Positions 8,578 to 18,853 of a stretch of DNA of 24,632 nucleotides are shown piece by piece. The translations under genes and the position numbers were made by a program. Source of the DNA: Pelagophyceae sp. CCMP2097. Taxonomy: Eukaryota > Sar > Pelagophyceae. A model generated the notes under the pieces. That model was not told the origin of the DNA, made no database searches, and saw only the letters and a program-made list of their open reading frames with translations. The DNA lies in assembly GCA_026770575.1 (NCBI GenBank), contig MU657180.1, positions 119,441 to 144,072 on the forward strand. Direction: 5' to 3'. Each line of letters opens with the position of its first letter. Within the stretch, counting starts at the first letter, position 1.

Positions 8578-9359
8578 ATGGGCCGAAGAGCAGTCGCGGT
8601 CTTGTCGCTGGTCGCCTGCGCTTCCTGCGCTTGGGCCTTTGTCGCGCCTCAGTCCGCGTTTTGCCTTTCGCGTTTTGCGCCTTCGTCGGTGGGCCTGCGC
8701 GCGGCGAGCGACCCGCTCTTCCTGTGCCAGGAGCACGTCGACATCGCGCTCGAAGAGGCCAAGGCGTATTTCAAAGCCGTTTTTCACCAAGAGACCGAGA
8801 TCCGTATGTGCGTCTTTTCTTCAGCGCATGTCTCGTCTTTCTTACGCGAGAGAGGCCAGGGTCCCTGTCCAAACACCGTAAAATCGATGGCCATGCTCCC
8901 TGGCCGCTGGCGTCCCGGTTCGAACACCGTGGCGTCGATCGCTCGTCCTCGCTCGCGAGAGCGGCCGACGCTCCCTGTCCGCTGACGTCCCGGTTCAAAG
9001 ACCGCGGCGTCGGTCGATGGGGTTCGGGTTCGAGTGTCGTCGCGCTCATGTCCCGGCGCAGGTCGGGTGACGTCAAGTGCGTGGACATCGACGGCCCTAC
9101 GATCACTCTACGGCTCCAGGGCATGTTCTGGCACTCTCGCCCCGTCGTCTTCCAGTGCGTCTCAGACTACGTCCGCAACCGCATCCCGGAGATTGTCCAG
9201 ATCGACGCCGTCAGCACCGTCAACCTCGAGGATGGCAACGTACAGTCGCCAGACTTCAACGGCGACCGACAAGAATTAGAACGCTTGGGCTACGAGGACT
9301 GGGCCACGGTGATCATCCAGCACCGGCCCGGGCTCACCTTTACCGGGTACAACATTTAA
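8578..9359 (+). CDS. Plastid-targeted NFU-like protein lacking the CxxC motif
   Basis: Exon 1 is 8578-8807 and exon 2 is 9062-9359, giving 175 residues. The leader MGRRAVAVLSLVACASCAWA is a signal peptide, followed by FVAPQSAF, the A-F motif of stramenopile complex-plastid import. The mature part starts LFLCQEHVDIALEEAKAYF, matching the NFU helix (L.EENVE.vLDE.RPYL). It continues SGDVKCVDIDGPTITLRLQG and YVRNRIPEIVQID, the NifU C-terminal fold. NFU proteins pass Fe-S clusters through a CxxC pair after RLxGAC; here that position reads GMFWHSRPVV, so the cluster ligands are missing, as in the degenerate second domain of plant plastid NFUs. A further 45 residues (PDFNGDRQELERLGYED and onward) follow. 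The intron (donor GTGCGT at 8808, AG at 9060-9061) carries a 46-base imperfect repeat. The donor could shift by a few bases. Its role may be scaffold or partner rather than cluster carrier. Confidence 0.75.
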
Positions 9360-9398
9360 CCGAAAATCATCAGGACGCGTCTTCCAAAGGGCCCGGGG

Positions 9399-12300
9399 TT
9401 AGATGATCGGCACGGCGGGTTGCTGTGGGGCCAGGAGCGTCTCGACGTGCGTGAGCTGGTAGCGCGGCCCGCCGAAGAAGAAGACGGAGATTGGATTGTC
9501 CCGAAGAGAACGTCGTCGGCCGCAACTTGCGGAAGATGCCTCGGCGGGCTCGGGCTCCTCCTCAAAGTCGGCCTGCGCAAAAGGGCGGTGAGTTGGAGCA
9601 TCTTTTGGGCGGTGAGACTCGATTTTTCGGGGCGGCTTGGGCATTTCCGGGGCGGCGCATTTTCGGGACGCATTTTCGGGACGCATTTTCGGGGCGCATT
9701 TTCGGGACGCGGCGGTTTGGGTACGGCGCTTCCGAGTGCTCTTTTGTACGACGAAATCAGATGCGCCGTCAGATTCGACTGCGACCGCAGCTTCAGGCGC
9801 TTCTCGATGAAAGAGGGGTCGATCTACAAACGTGAAAGTTTGGGGCCGACGAGATTGCATCTTTGCGGCGCCTCGAATCAAATGCCTCTCCAAACATGGC
9901 AAACATGGCACGATGAGCACCCCCCTCGCCGCAGAAACGCACGATGAGGAAGCCGCTCCCGGCGCCGCCCTTGGAGTCGACGACGACTTGGGTCCCGCAA
10001 TGCTTGAAGAAGAACTTCGGCATGCCTACATCTCGACCTTCGGAGACGGAGTGAATCTCGACCTTTGTGCATCCCGCTCTCGAGCGTAAATTTTGTACCT
10101 GTGACCACGTCGCCGTCGCAGACCACCCTCCAGGAGTCGGGCACCAACGCGTCGTAGATGCGCGTCCAGATGTGGTTGCCGACTCTGGGACTGCCGAAGC
10201 TGACCACGGTCAGCCGGAGCCTCGCGTGCGCCGGCTTGCCCTTTTCGCGCGGGGCACTCCGCGCGTCCCGCAAAGCGCACTCGGCCCTCGCGCGCGGGAG
10301 CGTGTGCGCCGCTAAATCGGCGGCGGCGAGCGTGGCCAGAGCGCCGCCGAGCGAGTGGCCCGTGACAATGACGCGGTCGTAGCTCCCCGCCACCAAAAGC
10401 TGCAGGACGGTCACGTGCAATTCCGCTCGCACGCTGCAATAAGCGGTCCAGAAGCCGCGGTGGACGCAGGGCATGAGGAGCTTTTCCACGCCGGGTAAGA
10501 CATCGGCGATTTGCGAGGCTCTTCCGACTGCCTCGGCCGTCACCCCGACTGCCTCGACACCCCGAGAAACCGACCCAAAGAGCAGCGCCGCGATTCGGAA
10601 TGTGGCGTCGACGAACGCGCGCGAGGCGCCGCCGCAGCCGGGTTTGGGCGGGGCGTCGACGTCGGATTCTTCACCCTCGCGCGACTCGCGCAGAGTCTCG
10701 CGCGCCGGCGCGTCGGCCGCCGCCGCTGCCTGCGCGTCGGCCGCCGGCTGCCGCGTGCACGCGACGGGTGTGCGCGCTGCGGGGTCCTCTTCGGCGCCGC
10801 GCTCTGCCGCGGCGGCCCTCGCCTGACTTGAGCCATTTTCTGCCCCGGAGAGGCAGCAGCCGTCGTCTTGTTGCGGTGCGTTGCCGTTGATTTCGTCCCT
10901 GTAGGCTTCGACTGGGTAGTCGTCGTGCAAAGAGAGCCTGGACTGGAATATATCGATATTCGTCGACCAGTGCCGCACGGAAGCAGAACCTCGAAATGCC
11001 AAAATCAACCACGGCTCCGTCGCATGCTTCGAGATGGCGCAGTACGTCCCCGTCGACTCGCACCGCACTTCCGCCAAGACGCCCTCGGAGTCTGCAGCCG
11101 GCCGACCAGATTCTGCAGGCGGCGGACCAGATTCCGCCCCATCTGGAACGTCCACCTTCGTCTCATCCGAAATGGCATCCGGCACAGTCTTCGTCTCCCG
11201 TGGCTGTTGGCCCGCGTCAAAGTAGGCGGATTCAGAGGCGTGCGCGAGCATTCTGGCGGTTTCGACGACGAAGAAATCGGCGACGTGCACCAAACGCTCC
11301 TCGTGCTGCCTACTTGGCCGCAACGCTCGACGGCGGCGGCGCCGGTCCTGCTTCTCCGTCAAGACGAATCGCGCGCCGACCAAGGCCTCGTCGAGGTTTG
11401 CGAGTCTGCCGATTTCGTCTCGCATCGTCGAAGCTGCTCTGGGTAGATAGGCTCGGACGTACGCCAGCGCCGCGTCCGTATGCCTCGAGTGGAAGCCCGC
11501 CGTCGCGGTGGGTGGAGGGAGGTGGAGGTAGACTAGTAGAGCGACGTAGACACAAAGAAAGAATGCGGTGGATAATTCGTGTACATCGTCGGAAACAAAC
11601 GCCTCGAGCGCGCCGGCTAAGTCCCGTAGGGCGGCGTCGTACGACTTGCTCTCTTGCCCTTGGTACGCCGCTTTTGAGAACAAGACGGTTAAAGACCGGC
11701 CGTACTTGCGGCACAGCGAGAGAACGAGGCCGACGTACGCCGCGAGCGAGACGCCCGCCACTAACGTAGACTGCAACATGAACAGCCTATACGACAACTG
11801 ATACCTCCGCGTGGCCAGGTACGGCGCCGCGTCGAGTCGCGCGCCCGCGCGGCAGAGGAGCCAAATTAAAAGGACGCCGAAAGAAAGCTCGGCCGCGACC
11901 ATGCCTAAAGACAGGGCGACATACGTGTGCAGAATCGAGTTCGGCCACGAATCCAGCGATAAGGTCGGCGGGCGGTCCGAACCGAACAACGACGGGAAGC
12001 GTAGAGAGAGCGCGAAGATGGCGCAAAGGAGGTACATCACCACGACGACTAACCACCAGTGCTCCCGACAGTACTCGCTCCCGCGCCGCACCGCCACCGC
12101 GCCGCCCCCCAAAGGCGACCGCGCCGCGAGGAGGCCCTCGTACAGCGGCGCCGCGCCCCTCCTTAAAAGCCTTCTCGCCTTGAAAGACGCCTCTGCCGCT
12201 CGCTTGGCCGCCGCTCCGTCGCCGTCGGCCATGAGTAATAAAACGCCGAGGAAGAGCGACTGGGCGAGCCTTCTCGAGACAAACGAGGCGTAGGCGACCC

Positions 12301-13644
12301 ATGGCGGGACGGATGCGGAGTCGGGCGTGAGTGCGGCAAAGGTCTCGATTGGGTCGATGTAGAGCAAGAGTGCCACCAAGAGCAAAATCAGCCTTTGCCG
12401 TGTCCCGTCTTGCGCGTCGAGCGCTCGGGCGTGCGGCGCAAAGGCCAGGGCGAGGCAGAACCATAAGAGGACGAAGAAGATTCGGCAGGCCTTGGCGTAC
12501 GGTGACGATAAGTATTTGTGCGACCAGTAGCTGACCACAAACCTCTGCGGCAGCGCGACGAGCGCGTCTCGCACCTCTTGCGAGACGACGACGCAGTCGC
12601 CGTCTTCATCGTCGTGGAGGCGCGTGCAGTAAGTGACTCGAAGCTTTAAAGCGTGGATACGGGAACGCTCGGACAAGGCCTAATTCACGTCCTTCAGAGG
12701 TGCTTCAGAGGTGCTTCAGAGGTGCAACGCTTCAGAGTTTTCGGTGCAGACGGGGTCGTACCTCCATGTTCTGGTACCAGCTTGCTAAATGGGCGGAGAT
12801 GGCGCCCGGGTCGTCGTCGCCTTGGTCTCGAGCGTCATCGGACGAACGTCGGTCCGAAGTCATCGGAGTCATCGTAGTCATCGTAGTCTCTCTATTCCTT
12901 CTCGAGAGGACGTGGGACCAGGTCCGCCTCGCTCGATGCTTGGAAGCCCCGATGTCGATGCTGAATGTCACCGCCGGCTCTTTTTCGTCATCGTCGCCGC
13001 CCGTCACGTTCCGCCACGTACTCAGACTCCCATTGCCAAACTCCGTCGACACGCTCACGGTGCCGCACCCGTACCCGTCCAGACCGCGCACCACGGCGCT
13101 CCAGGCCACGCTGGTGTTCGTCACTCGGCCGACCTTTGCCAGTTTGCTACGGCGCACGTCGACGCGCTGAGGGCCTGCCATGCGCCACCAGATGCCTAGC
13201 GACTCCGGTACGGCAGCACGCAAGCTCGGGAGCACGCAGGCAACCCAAAGGCAACCCGGGAGCACCACGCCCGGGCGTACATCCTCTCGACTGTAATCAC
13301 TTGATGATCCCGGTTCTCCAGATGCACCGACGCGGCCTCCTACTGAGGCCACACGAGACGTACAAAAGCATCAAGATGATGCGGGTCCCCGACGGCGACA
13401 GCGCCTCGAGGAGGATCCTAAAGGCAGCCGACGTGAGAGGCAGGCGGGGGGCGCCCCGTGCTGATCGACGGCCGGCAAACGCGCAAACGCGCAAACGCCA
13501 AAGGCACCTCTTCCTTGGCGCGGGCGCGTGGAGCTCCTCGTCGTCGTCGTCCGTGTCGTGGGCGTCCGCGTTGGGGATCCGCGGCGACCGCGGCGAGACG
13601 TGTGCGTGATCGTGTGCGGCGTGTGCGTGATCGAGATTAGACAT
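9399..13644 (-). CDS. Multi-pass class 3 lipase, sn-1 diacylglycerol lipase-like
   Basis: Inferred exons 13644-13508, 13417-13344, 13195-12762, 12679-10099, 10025-9943, 9823-9725 and 9572-9399 total 1193 residues. The first three exons are less certain, because the large exon has no ATG near its start and begins right after an AG. Order: a His/Asp-rich start; a possible first membrane helix (about 58-74); a beta-rich N-glycosylatable stretch; seven further hydrophobic segments (about 281-298, 312-328, 354-366, 423-442, 465-491, 514-537, 585-602); then the lipase domain. The domain shows LILAFRGSAS (oxyanion side), HRGFWTAY, nucleophile Ser991 in VTGHSLGGALA, SFGSPRVGN, Asp1072 in CDGDVVTG, KHCGTQVVV, and the likely catalytic His1124 in NLTAHLISSY. 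DAGLs cut diacylglycerol to 2-acylglycerol at membranes. A low-complexity Ala/Glu insert of roughly 90 or more residues interrupts the domain after NIDIFQSRL. Exon 4-7 junctions are phase-perfect; the last intron contains a 13-base repeat array. Confidence 0.82.
9657..9708. repeat. 13-bp tandem array inside a lipase intron
   Basis: Four units of GCATTTTCGGGAC, the third with one change, lie inside the inferred last intron (9573-9724) of the lipase gene. Reading through gives a Lys/Pro/Arg repeat unlike lipase sequence, which supports intron status. Confidence 0.8.
12692..12725. repeat. TTCAGAGGTGC tandem triplicate in an intron
   Basis: The 11-base unit occurs three times in a row within the inferred 82-base intron 12680-12761 of the lipase gene (donor GTACGA, acceptor AATTAG on the minus strand). 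Confidence 0.75.
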
Positions 13645-14084
13645 CTCCCTCTGCGACGGCGATTCCGGGCCCGATGCTGCGCGCATCCACGAAATTTCTT
13701 CCCCGGGCGCAAAGCCGCCGGCCGCTGCGCGGGCCCGACGAAGAAGAATCAGCCACCCGTCGACGCCACAATTTCTTTTGCTCTGCGATCTCCGAGCACT
13801 TTCGGCGATGCGGGGAGAAAAAGCCGGGCGGCGGAAAAAGAACGCCGGAGGAAAAAGAACGCCGTTGCCGCCGACGGGGGACGGTTCCGTACCAATACGG
13901 ACAGTCCGCAGAGGGCGCGTGCGTCGTGGGTGGCAGCGGCCGGAGGGCGCGGGATTCGCGCCCTCGTGGGCCGGGGGTGATTAGACAAGGGGTATTTGGG
14001 GTTGAATGTTGAGACGTCGACGGCACAGGGATGCAATGTGCCGCTTGTTTGCGGTGCGCCGCTTGTTTGCGGCGGCGACGGCGG
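13645..14084. other. Spacer between sulfatase and lipase genes
   Basis: Several frames are open on both strands because of the base composition, but none shows a domain, signal peptide or consistent splice chain. As both flanking genes read leftward, this should hold the 3' UTR of the sulfatase and the promoter or first untranslated exon of the lipase. Confidence 0.45.
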
Positions 14085-15913
14085 TCACGCGTCGAAGCGG
14101 GCCCAGGGGTTTCCTATGTGCACGTCCGGCAGGTTGGACGGGTTTTGCGCCGAAACCGACTCTTCGCAGAGCGACTCAGCTTGCCGAGAGTGCGAGACGG
14201 ACGCGCTCCAGAGCGAGAGATTGCGGAGCATGTCGGCCAAGACGTCGGGCATTTCGGCGGCGAGGTCGCGCGTCTCGTTCAAGTCCAGACTGAGATCGTA
14301 CAGCGCCGGCGCACACGTCTCGCTTTTCGAACCGCACGAATACGATCCGACGACGACCTTCAAGTCTCCGTGGCGCCAGGCGTAGCCGAAGCGCGCATCT
14401 AAAGGCCAGGTGCGGTAGGCCCAGGCCATTTGCCGCTTCCAGGCAAAGTTGTCAGACGCGAGGATCGGTACAATGGAGAGGCCGTCCACCGGCCAGTCTT
14501 CCTGGTCTTCCGGCCGGCGGACTTGCAGCGCGTCCATCACCGTCGCGAAGAAGTCCATGGTCGCGACAGTCTGCCATGAGACTCTGGCCGGGCCTTTGAC
14601 GACGTTTGGCCAGGAGACGACTGTGGGCACTCGATGCCCGCCCTCCCAGACATCCCTTTTGCGGCCTCGCAACTTGCCGGCGTCGCCGGGCCACTGCTTG
14701 AAAAAGTCGTCGTCGCAGAAGCCGGTGGGGTTGCAGTTGCCCTCTGGGCCGTTGTCTGACGCGAACCAAATCATCGTATGTCCGTAGTCGCCCCGATCGC
14801 GGACCTGCTTTAAAACGGCGCCCACAGAAGCATCGAGCTCGTTGAGGCAGGCGTAAAAGTCGAACTGGGCCTCTGTCGAGTTTTTTTTCGGAAGACGGCA
14901 CGTCTCCCCCGATTTGCACAGAGCCCGAGACGAATCCTGCCCAATAAACGGGATGTGGCAGTTGTGGAACGAGAGGTGCGCGAGGTAGGGCCCCTCTGTC
15001 GAGTCGAGGAAGGTGTGGAACGACTTTGCGACGTGCTGCGAATCATCTTTTTCCGACGGGGCCGTCAGGTTACAAACGCCGTGCGGTGAACCGCCGCGAT
15101 GCCAGTAGTTGAAGCAGCAGCCGTCTGGCAGTGATCCGCCGCCCGGGTTCGGGCCGCCGGCGCAGTGTTTGGCGACGTTGCCGTAGTGGCCAAAGTTACA
15201 CGCCTCGTTCCAGAGAACGTCGCACTGGCAGTTCGCAGTCGCCGTCGGCGCCACCTCCACGGTGGCGTCCATCGAGTCGAAGCCGTGGAAGAGTGGGGAC
15301 GAGGGGAAGGCGGTGTCGTTGTAGAGGGAGCCGAGGTGCCATTTCCCACCAAAAAACGAAGTGTAGCCCGCGCCTTTCGCGCGCACAGCGTCCGCGACGG
15401 TGAACCTATTCAACGAGAATGCGCCCTTTGGATCGTCGGCCGCGGGATCGCACGTGCGTTGCTGCGCAAAGGGGAAATGCGGATCACATTCGGTCCTAGA
15501 CGGGTTTTACGCGCTGCAAACGGGAGACCAAGGGCGCACATGTCGGAGCAGTCGTAGACGTATGAGACGCAGTCTCGGAAATGGTTGCGACCGGTTAAGA
15601 TAGTCGCGCGCGTAGGAGAGCAGACGGTGCCGCCAGAGTGGCCATCCATGAAGGTAACAGTCCCATCAACCTTCGTCCACTCGTCGAGGTGCGGCGTCAG
15701 CGCCGTGCCTACTGGCGCCTGAAGAGCGGGCCACCGAGGGGAAAGGCGGGCCACCGAGGGGAAGAAGAGCGGGCCGCCGAGGGGATCCTTGCAAGACGCA
15801 CCTCCGTTGTAGCCCACATCCCCCCACCCTATGTCGTCGCCCAGCAGGAAGACAAAGTTCGGCGTCGTCGAGCGGCCGACGCAGCACAGCGCCGCCGCGA
15901 CCACAACCCGCAT
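14085..15913 (-). CDS. Secreted sulfatase (formylglycine type)
   Basis: Exons 15913-15802, 15708-15540 and 15405-14085 join in phase to 533 residues. The start MRVVVAAALCCVG is a short signal peptide. Then come NFVFLLGDDIGWGDVGYNGG (metal Asp26/Asp27), TPHLDEW, and GHSGGTVCSPTRATILTGRN. The CSPTR box (Cys67) is the site converted to formylglycine by FGE. GKWHLGSLYND holds Lys115 and His117, and MIWFASDNGPEGN supplies the second metal Asp-Asn. Many Cys and N-x-S/T sites fit secretion through the ER. The enzyme would remove sulfate from esters; the substrate (algal sulfated polysaccharide is a guess) cannot be read. Intron 1 (15709-15800, GTGCGT donor) contains three copies of a GCGGGCC(A/G)CCGAGGGG unit and reads through in frame; splicing it out restores GYNGG...LTPHLDEW. 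Intron 2 is 15406-15539 (GTGCGC donor). The length and architecture are normal for arylsulfatase-type enzymes. Confidence 0.9.
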
Positions 15914-16061
15914 GGAGCCAGAAACTAGCCAGAACACGAAGATCCTTTCGCCCAAATCACGAGGAACCATCTGCGCATAAACACACACCTCAATTTTATT
16001 CCATTCCATTCCGACTCGGAGGGCCCTTTGGGTGGCTTGTTTGGTTCGTCGCCGCGGCGGG
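15914..16061. promoter_or_regulatory. Short region between divergent sulfatase and SH3-like genes
   Basis: Only 148 bases separate the two ATGs. It contains a TTCCA microrepeat (TTCCATTCCATTCC near 16000) and an AT-rich patch. A shared promoter is inferred from the spacing alone. The sulfatase frame stays open upstream, so a start further out is possible. Confidence 0.35.
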
Positions 16062-16848
16062 ATGGGCGACGCGGCGTGCCTGGTGCCGCAGCTGCGGCTG
16101 ATCAAGGACCCGCGCCTGCAGCCGGCAGCCGTGGCGCCGCCCAACTGGAAACCGCAGTCCCGCGTCGGTTTCGCCCGGCGTCGCGTCCAAGGGGCGGAGA
16201 CAAGGACCCGTCCAAAGGGTCGCCGGAGACAGACAAACCATGCGATCACCCCTCCGGAGAGTGTATAGAACTGCGTCGACCTTTCGGGCGAAAACCGATT
16301 CGTCGCTTCAGGCGGCAAGTACGAAGTTCTCGGGAAGAACGGCGCCACCGTGCGCGCGGGCGTTTCGCTCGAGAGCGAGTCCGTGGGCATGCTCGACGTC
16401 CGCGAGATCGTTCTTTTCAAAGCCGCGTCCTTTCCAACGCTCGAAACGGAAAGAGGCCGTTGGGCGCTAGTCCGCTAGTCCGCGACGCTTCAGAACTCAG
16501 GTCCAAATCGTCCAAGTCTCGACCTGCGGCACGCGCTGCCGCATCGAGGACCCGTACGCCGGCTGGTGCGTGCTTCCTCGACGCACTTGAAATGCGTTGT
16601 CAGCGTTGAGTGCAGTCTGGTAGGATCTCGACGAGGATGCTGGCCCCCCACTCGTGAGTCTCTCCTCTTTGCGTTTTCTCGTTTTCAAGCTTTTTCGTAG
16701 GGTGCAGCAGGCCAAGGCGGCGTGGAAACACGATGCGGCGGAGGTTGACGAAGGTTGGGAAACGCATGGATATGGACTGGACATGGAGGACTTCGCCGAC
16801 CCGCAAAACTACACCCTCGAAAACATCCGCAAGGGCCTCGCGCGCTAG
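16062..16848 (+). CDS. SH3-like domain protein, five short exons
   Basis: Inferred exons 16062-16184, 16269-16409, 16501-16565, 16624-16653 and 16701-16848 give 168 residues. The last three junctions are phase-perfect, with donors GTGCGT and GTGAGT. The first two donors (GTCCAA, GTTCTT) are weak and could move. The joined middle reads GKYEVLGKNGATVRAGVSL, ESESVGMLDVREI, VQIVQVSTC, TRCRIEDPYAG and WISTRML. This is the strand pattern of SH3-like (bacterial-type SH3b) modules: a ...GxxVRxGxsl.S..vG.l..ge...v pattern followed by ....r.R+......GW.S. The C-terminus is acidic/aromatic (EGWETHGYGLDMEDFADP). No catalytic domain is visible; such modules usually bind peptides or glycans. The gene is divergent from the sulfatase. 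Confidence 0.6.
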
Positions 16849-17325
16849 GAAACGACGAAACGACCGGCGCCGCCGGAGAAGCGCCGACGAACCGCCAAAG
16901 GAATACCGGAGAGGCGGTCACGCAGACCCTCCCTACCCGAGGAGATGCGCCTCTCTCAAAAATGAAATTTAAATTGAAAGTCGGAGCGCCAGTCGGGCAA
17001 CGCACATCGCCAAAGCGACAAACGCAGCGCCGTGCCCGTGTTTGGGCTCTGGAACGCGGCCATCACGGGTGCGGGCATGCCAGTCAGTCAGTGATTACCC
17101 TTTCATAAAATTGGAAGCTGGGCTGCACACGTCGACGCTCTTTTCATTGAACGCGACGGACCGGGATGACAGGAAGAGTCCAGGGCGATGGTGGGTGCGG
17201 GCATGCGGGCCCAGCGTCGTTTGGCGATACTTTGGGTGGTTCTTGACTCGGAAGAACCATCCCCTTGGAGCGTGGTGCTCGCGCCCCAGGCTTGCCGCCC
17301 CTTGGTTCATATTTTCCCCGGGGAA
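16849..17325. other. Intergenic, nothing recognised
   Basis: Frames here are open by composition only. A 13-base word GGTGCGGGCATGC occurs near 17069 and 17191. This should hold the 3' UTR of the SH3-like gene and the promoter of the next gene. Confidence 0.45.
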
Positions 17326-18429
17326 ATGAGCGCGGGGACTCCGACGAAGCGCCCGCGGACCCGGAAGGTGCTCGAGGGGGAGTTCCCTCACGAGACCAAG
17401 GACTCCCTTTCTCAGGTAATTCGCCTCAACGTCGGCCCGCGCGCCGAGACGACGCGGTAGGTCCTGAGCGAGGTCCTCGGCGACATCGACAAGGCGCGTT
17501 TGGTGCTCCGCCGCAAAAGCCTTGCTGCAAAGGACGAAGGCGAGGAGACAGACGACTACGCCTCCGAGGGCGAGCGCACGCGCGGTGTCGCTTCGGAGAG
17601 CGACGACGACCCGCCGCCGCCACGGCCGGCGCCTCGGCGGCCGACGCCTTCGGGACGCCTCTCGGACGCGGAGCTGCAGCGGCGCAAGGAAGCGCGTTCC
17701 AAGGCGACGGACCTCCGGCGTGAAGCGCGGAAAGACGAGTTGGAGTCGGAAAAGCGGTCGATGGAACGGAACCGCCGGCGGATCATGGAAGAAAACGAGA
17801 GAGGCGGCCGCGCCATCTCGCTCTTGGAGCCGTTCCGCCGATCCTCGTCGCACCCTTACGACGTCCAGATTGGCGATGAGCGCGTCTTGATTCGAGGCGC
17901 GCGAGTTTTGTACAAGCGCGACATGCCCACGGGTGAATGGAAGGGCAAGGTCGCCAATACTAAGCTCTGGGCCTTAGTTGCAAACGAGTCTGCAGACCAC
18001 GCCGGCGACGTCTTACAGTACTGGACGTCCAAAGAGACGGATGAGTCCAAGCTGCTGACCGAGGGCGCGGTGGTGGATCTTGCCTGCACGGTGACAGACA
18101 ACAAGAGGTGGGAGGGCATATACATCACGACCATCCGCAGCATCAAAGTGCACGTTGTCGACGGCGTCCAAGTCCGCAAGGCGCCGGCGACGCGCCGGCC
18201 GCGCCGCGAAGCCGACGAAGACGCGCGGCCGAAGCGGCCGCGCGCTGCGGGGCCCGACGTCAAGCCGCGCGTGCCGGGCGGCAAGCGGCGCTTCGACGAC
18301 GGCGACCGCAAGCTCATTCGCGCCGCGCCCGCGCACCAGGACGACGACCCAATGGTCGCCCACAACGCGGCGCTCCACGACCTCGCCGTCGAGCGAGCCC
18401 AGCGCCGCCAGGCTGGCAAGAAGCGCTGA
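17326..18429 (+). CDS. Basic nuclear protein of unknown function with coiled coil and beta-rich module
   Basis: Exon 1 is 17326-17415 (MSAGTPTKRPRTRKVLEGEF...KDSLSQ) and exon 2 is 17461-18429. The 45-base intron has a GTAATT donor and GCGGTAG acceptor, phase 0, giving 352 residues. The N-terminus has a KRPRTRK nuclear localisation-like stretch. An acidic, Ser-rich segment (about 50-80) is followed by a charged helix (about 95-140, SDAELQRRKEARSKATDLRR) likely to form a coiled coil. A beta-rich module follows at about 155-250: YDVQIGDERVLIRGARVLYK, KLWALVANES, EGAVVDLACTVTDNKRWEGI and TIRSIKVHVV. It could be an OB-like or SH3-like barrel, but I do not recognise the family. The tail is Arg/Lys/Pro-rich with further NLS-like patches. 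The composition suggests a chromatin or RNA-binding role (inference). Confidence 0.7.
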
Positions 18430-18472
18430 CCGCCCAGCGCCGCCAGGCCGCGCAGCGCTCCAAGTCGCGCTG
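18390..18472 (+). repeat. Tandem duplication across the stop codon of the nuclear-protein gene
   Basis: CCCAGCGCCGCCAGGC at the end of the coding region is repeated just after the TGA, in another frame. The copy encodes AQRRQAAQRSKSR plus its own stop, nearly the same tail as AQRRQAGKKR. It is probably a slippage duplication in the 3' UTR. Confidence 0.65.
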
Positions 18473-18853
18473 ACTGCGCAGCGCGAACGAGGATGGGTCC
18501 ATCGAGCGGTGGACCGCCCAGAACCATCGTGAACCAAAACACATACCCGGCTAGACTCGCAGCAGCTCTCGACGCCCTTCCCTTGCTCAACCCCCTTGCT
18601 AATATGATTGTAATGCCACCCTATTTTCGTGGAACCGCAGCCTCGCAAGCCATGGGACGGGCGCCCGGTCACTCCCGAAAAACTTCCCCCAGGTTGTCTT
18701 CGGAGACGGACCCCCCCGGGAGACGCTACACACTTGTTAGACGGCCGGCGCCGGCGCGCGGAGCGTCGCCGAACTTTGGCGATCTCTTTACAGAGCCTCG
18801 GAAGCCCGCCGCGGCGCGTCGCCCCTTTCCGCGCCGGCTTCGTTTCTTGCGGC
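18430..18853. other. Spacer between the nuclear-protein gene and TTI1
   Basis: Apart from the short duplication at its left end, no domain or RNA gene is seen. This is where the promoter and 5' UTR of the TTI1 gene should lie. Confidence 0.45.

Noticed and set aside
13528..13980. Overlapping long open frames on the plus strand opposite the lipase 5' exons
   Set aside because: They are Arg-rich readings of GC-rich DNA with no motif; the minus-strand splice chain is better supported.
15709..15800. A repeat-rich insert in the sulfatase N-terminus
   Set aside because: It is bounded by GTGCGT and an AG, and removal restores GYNGG...TPHLDEW, so it is an intron.
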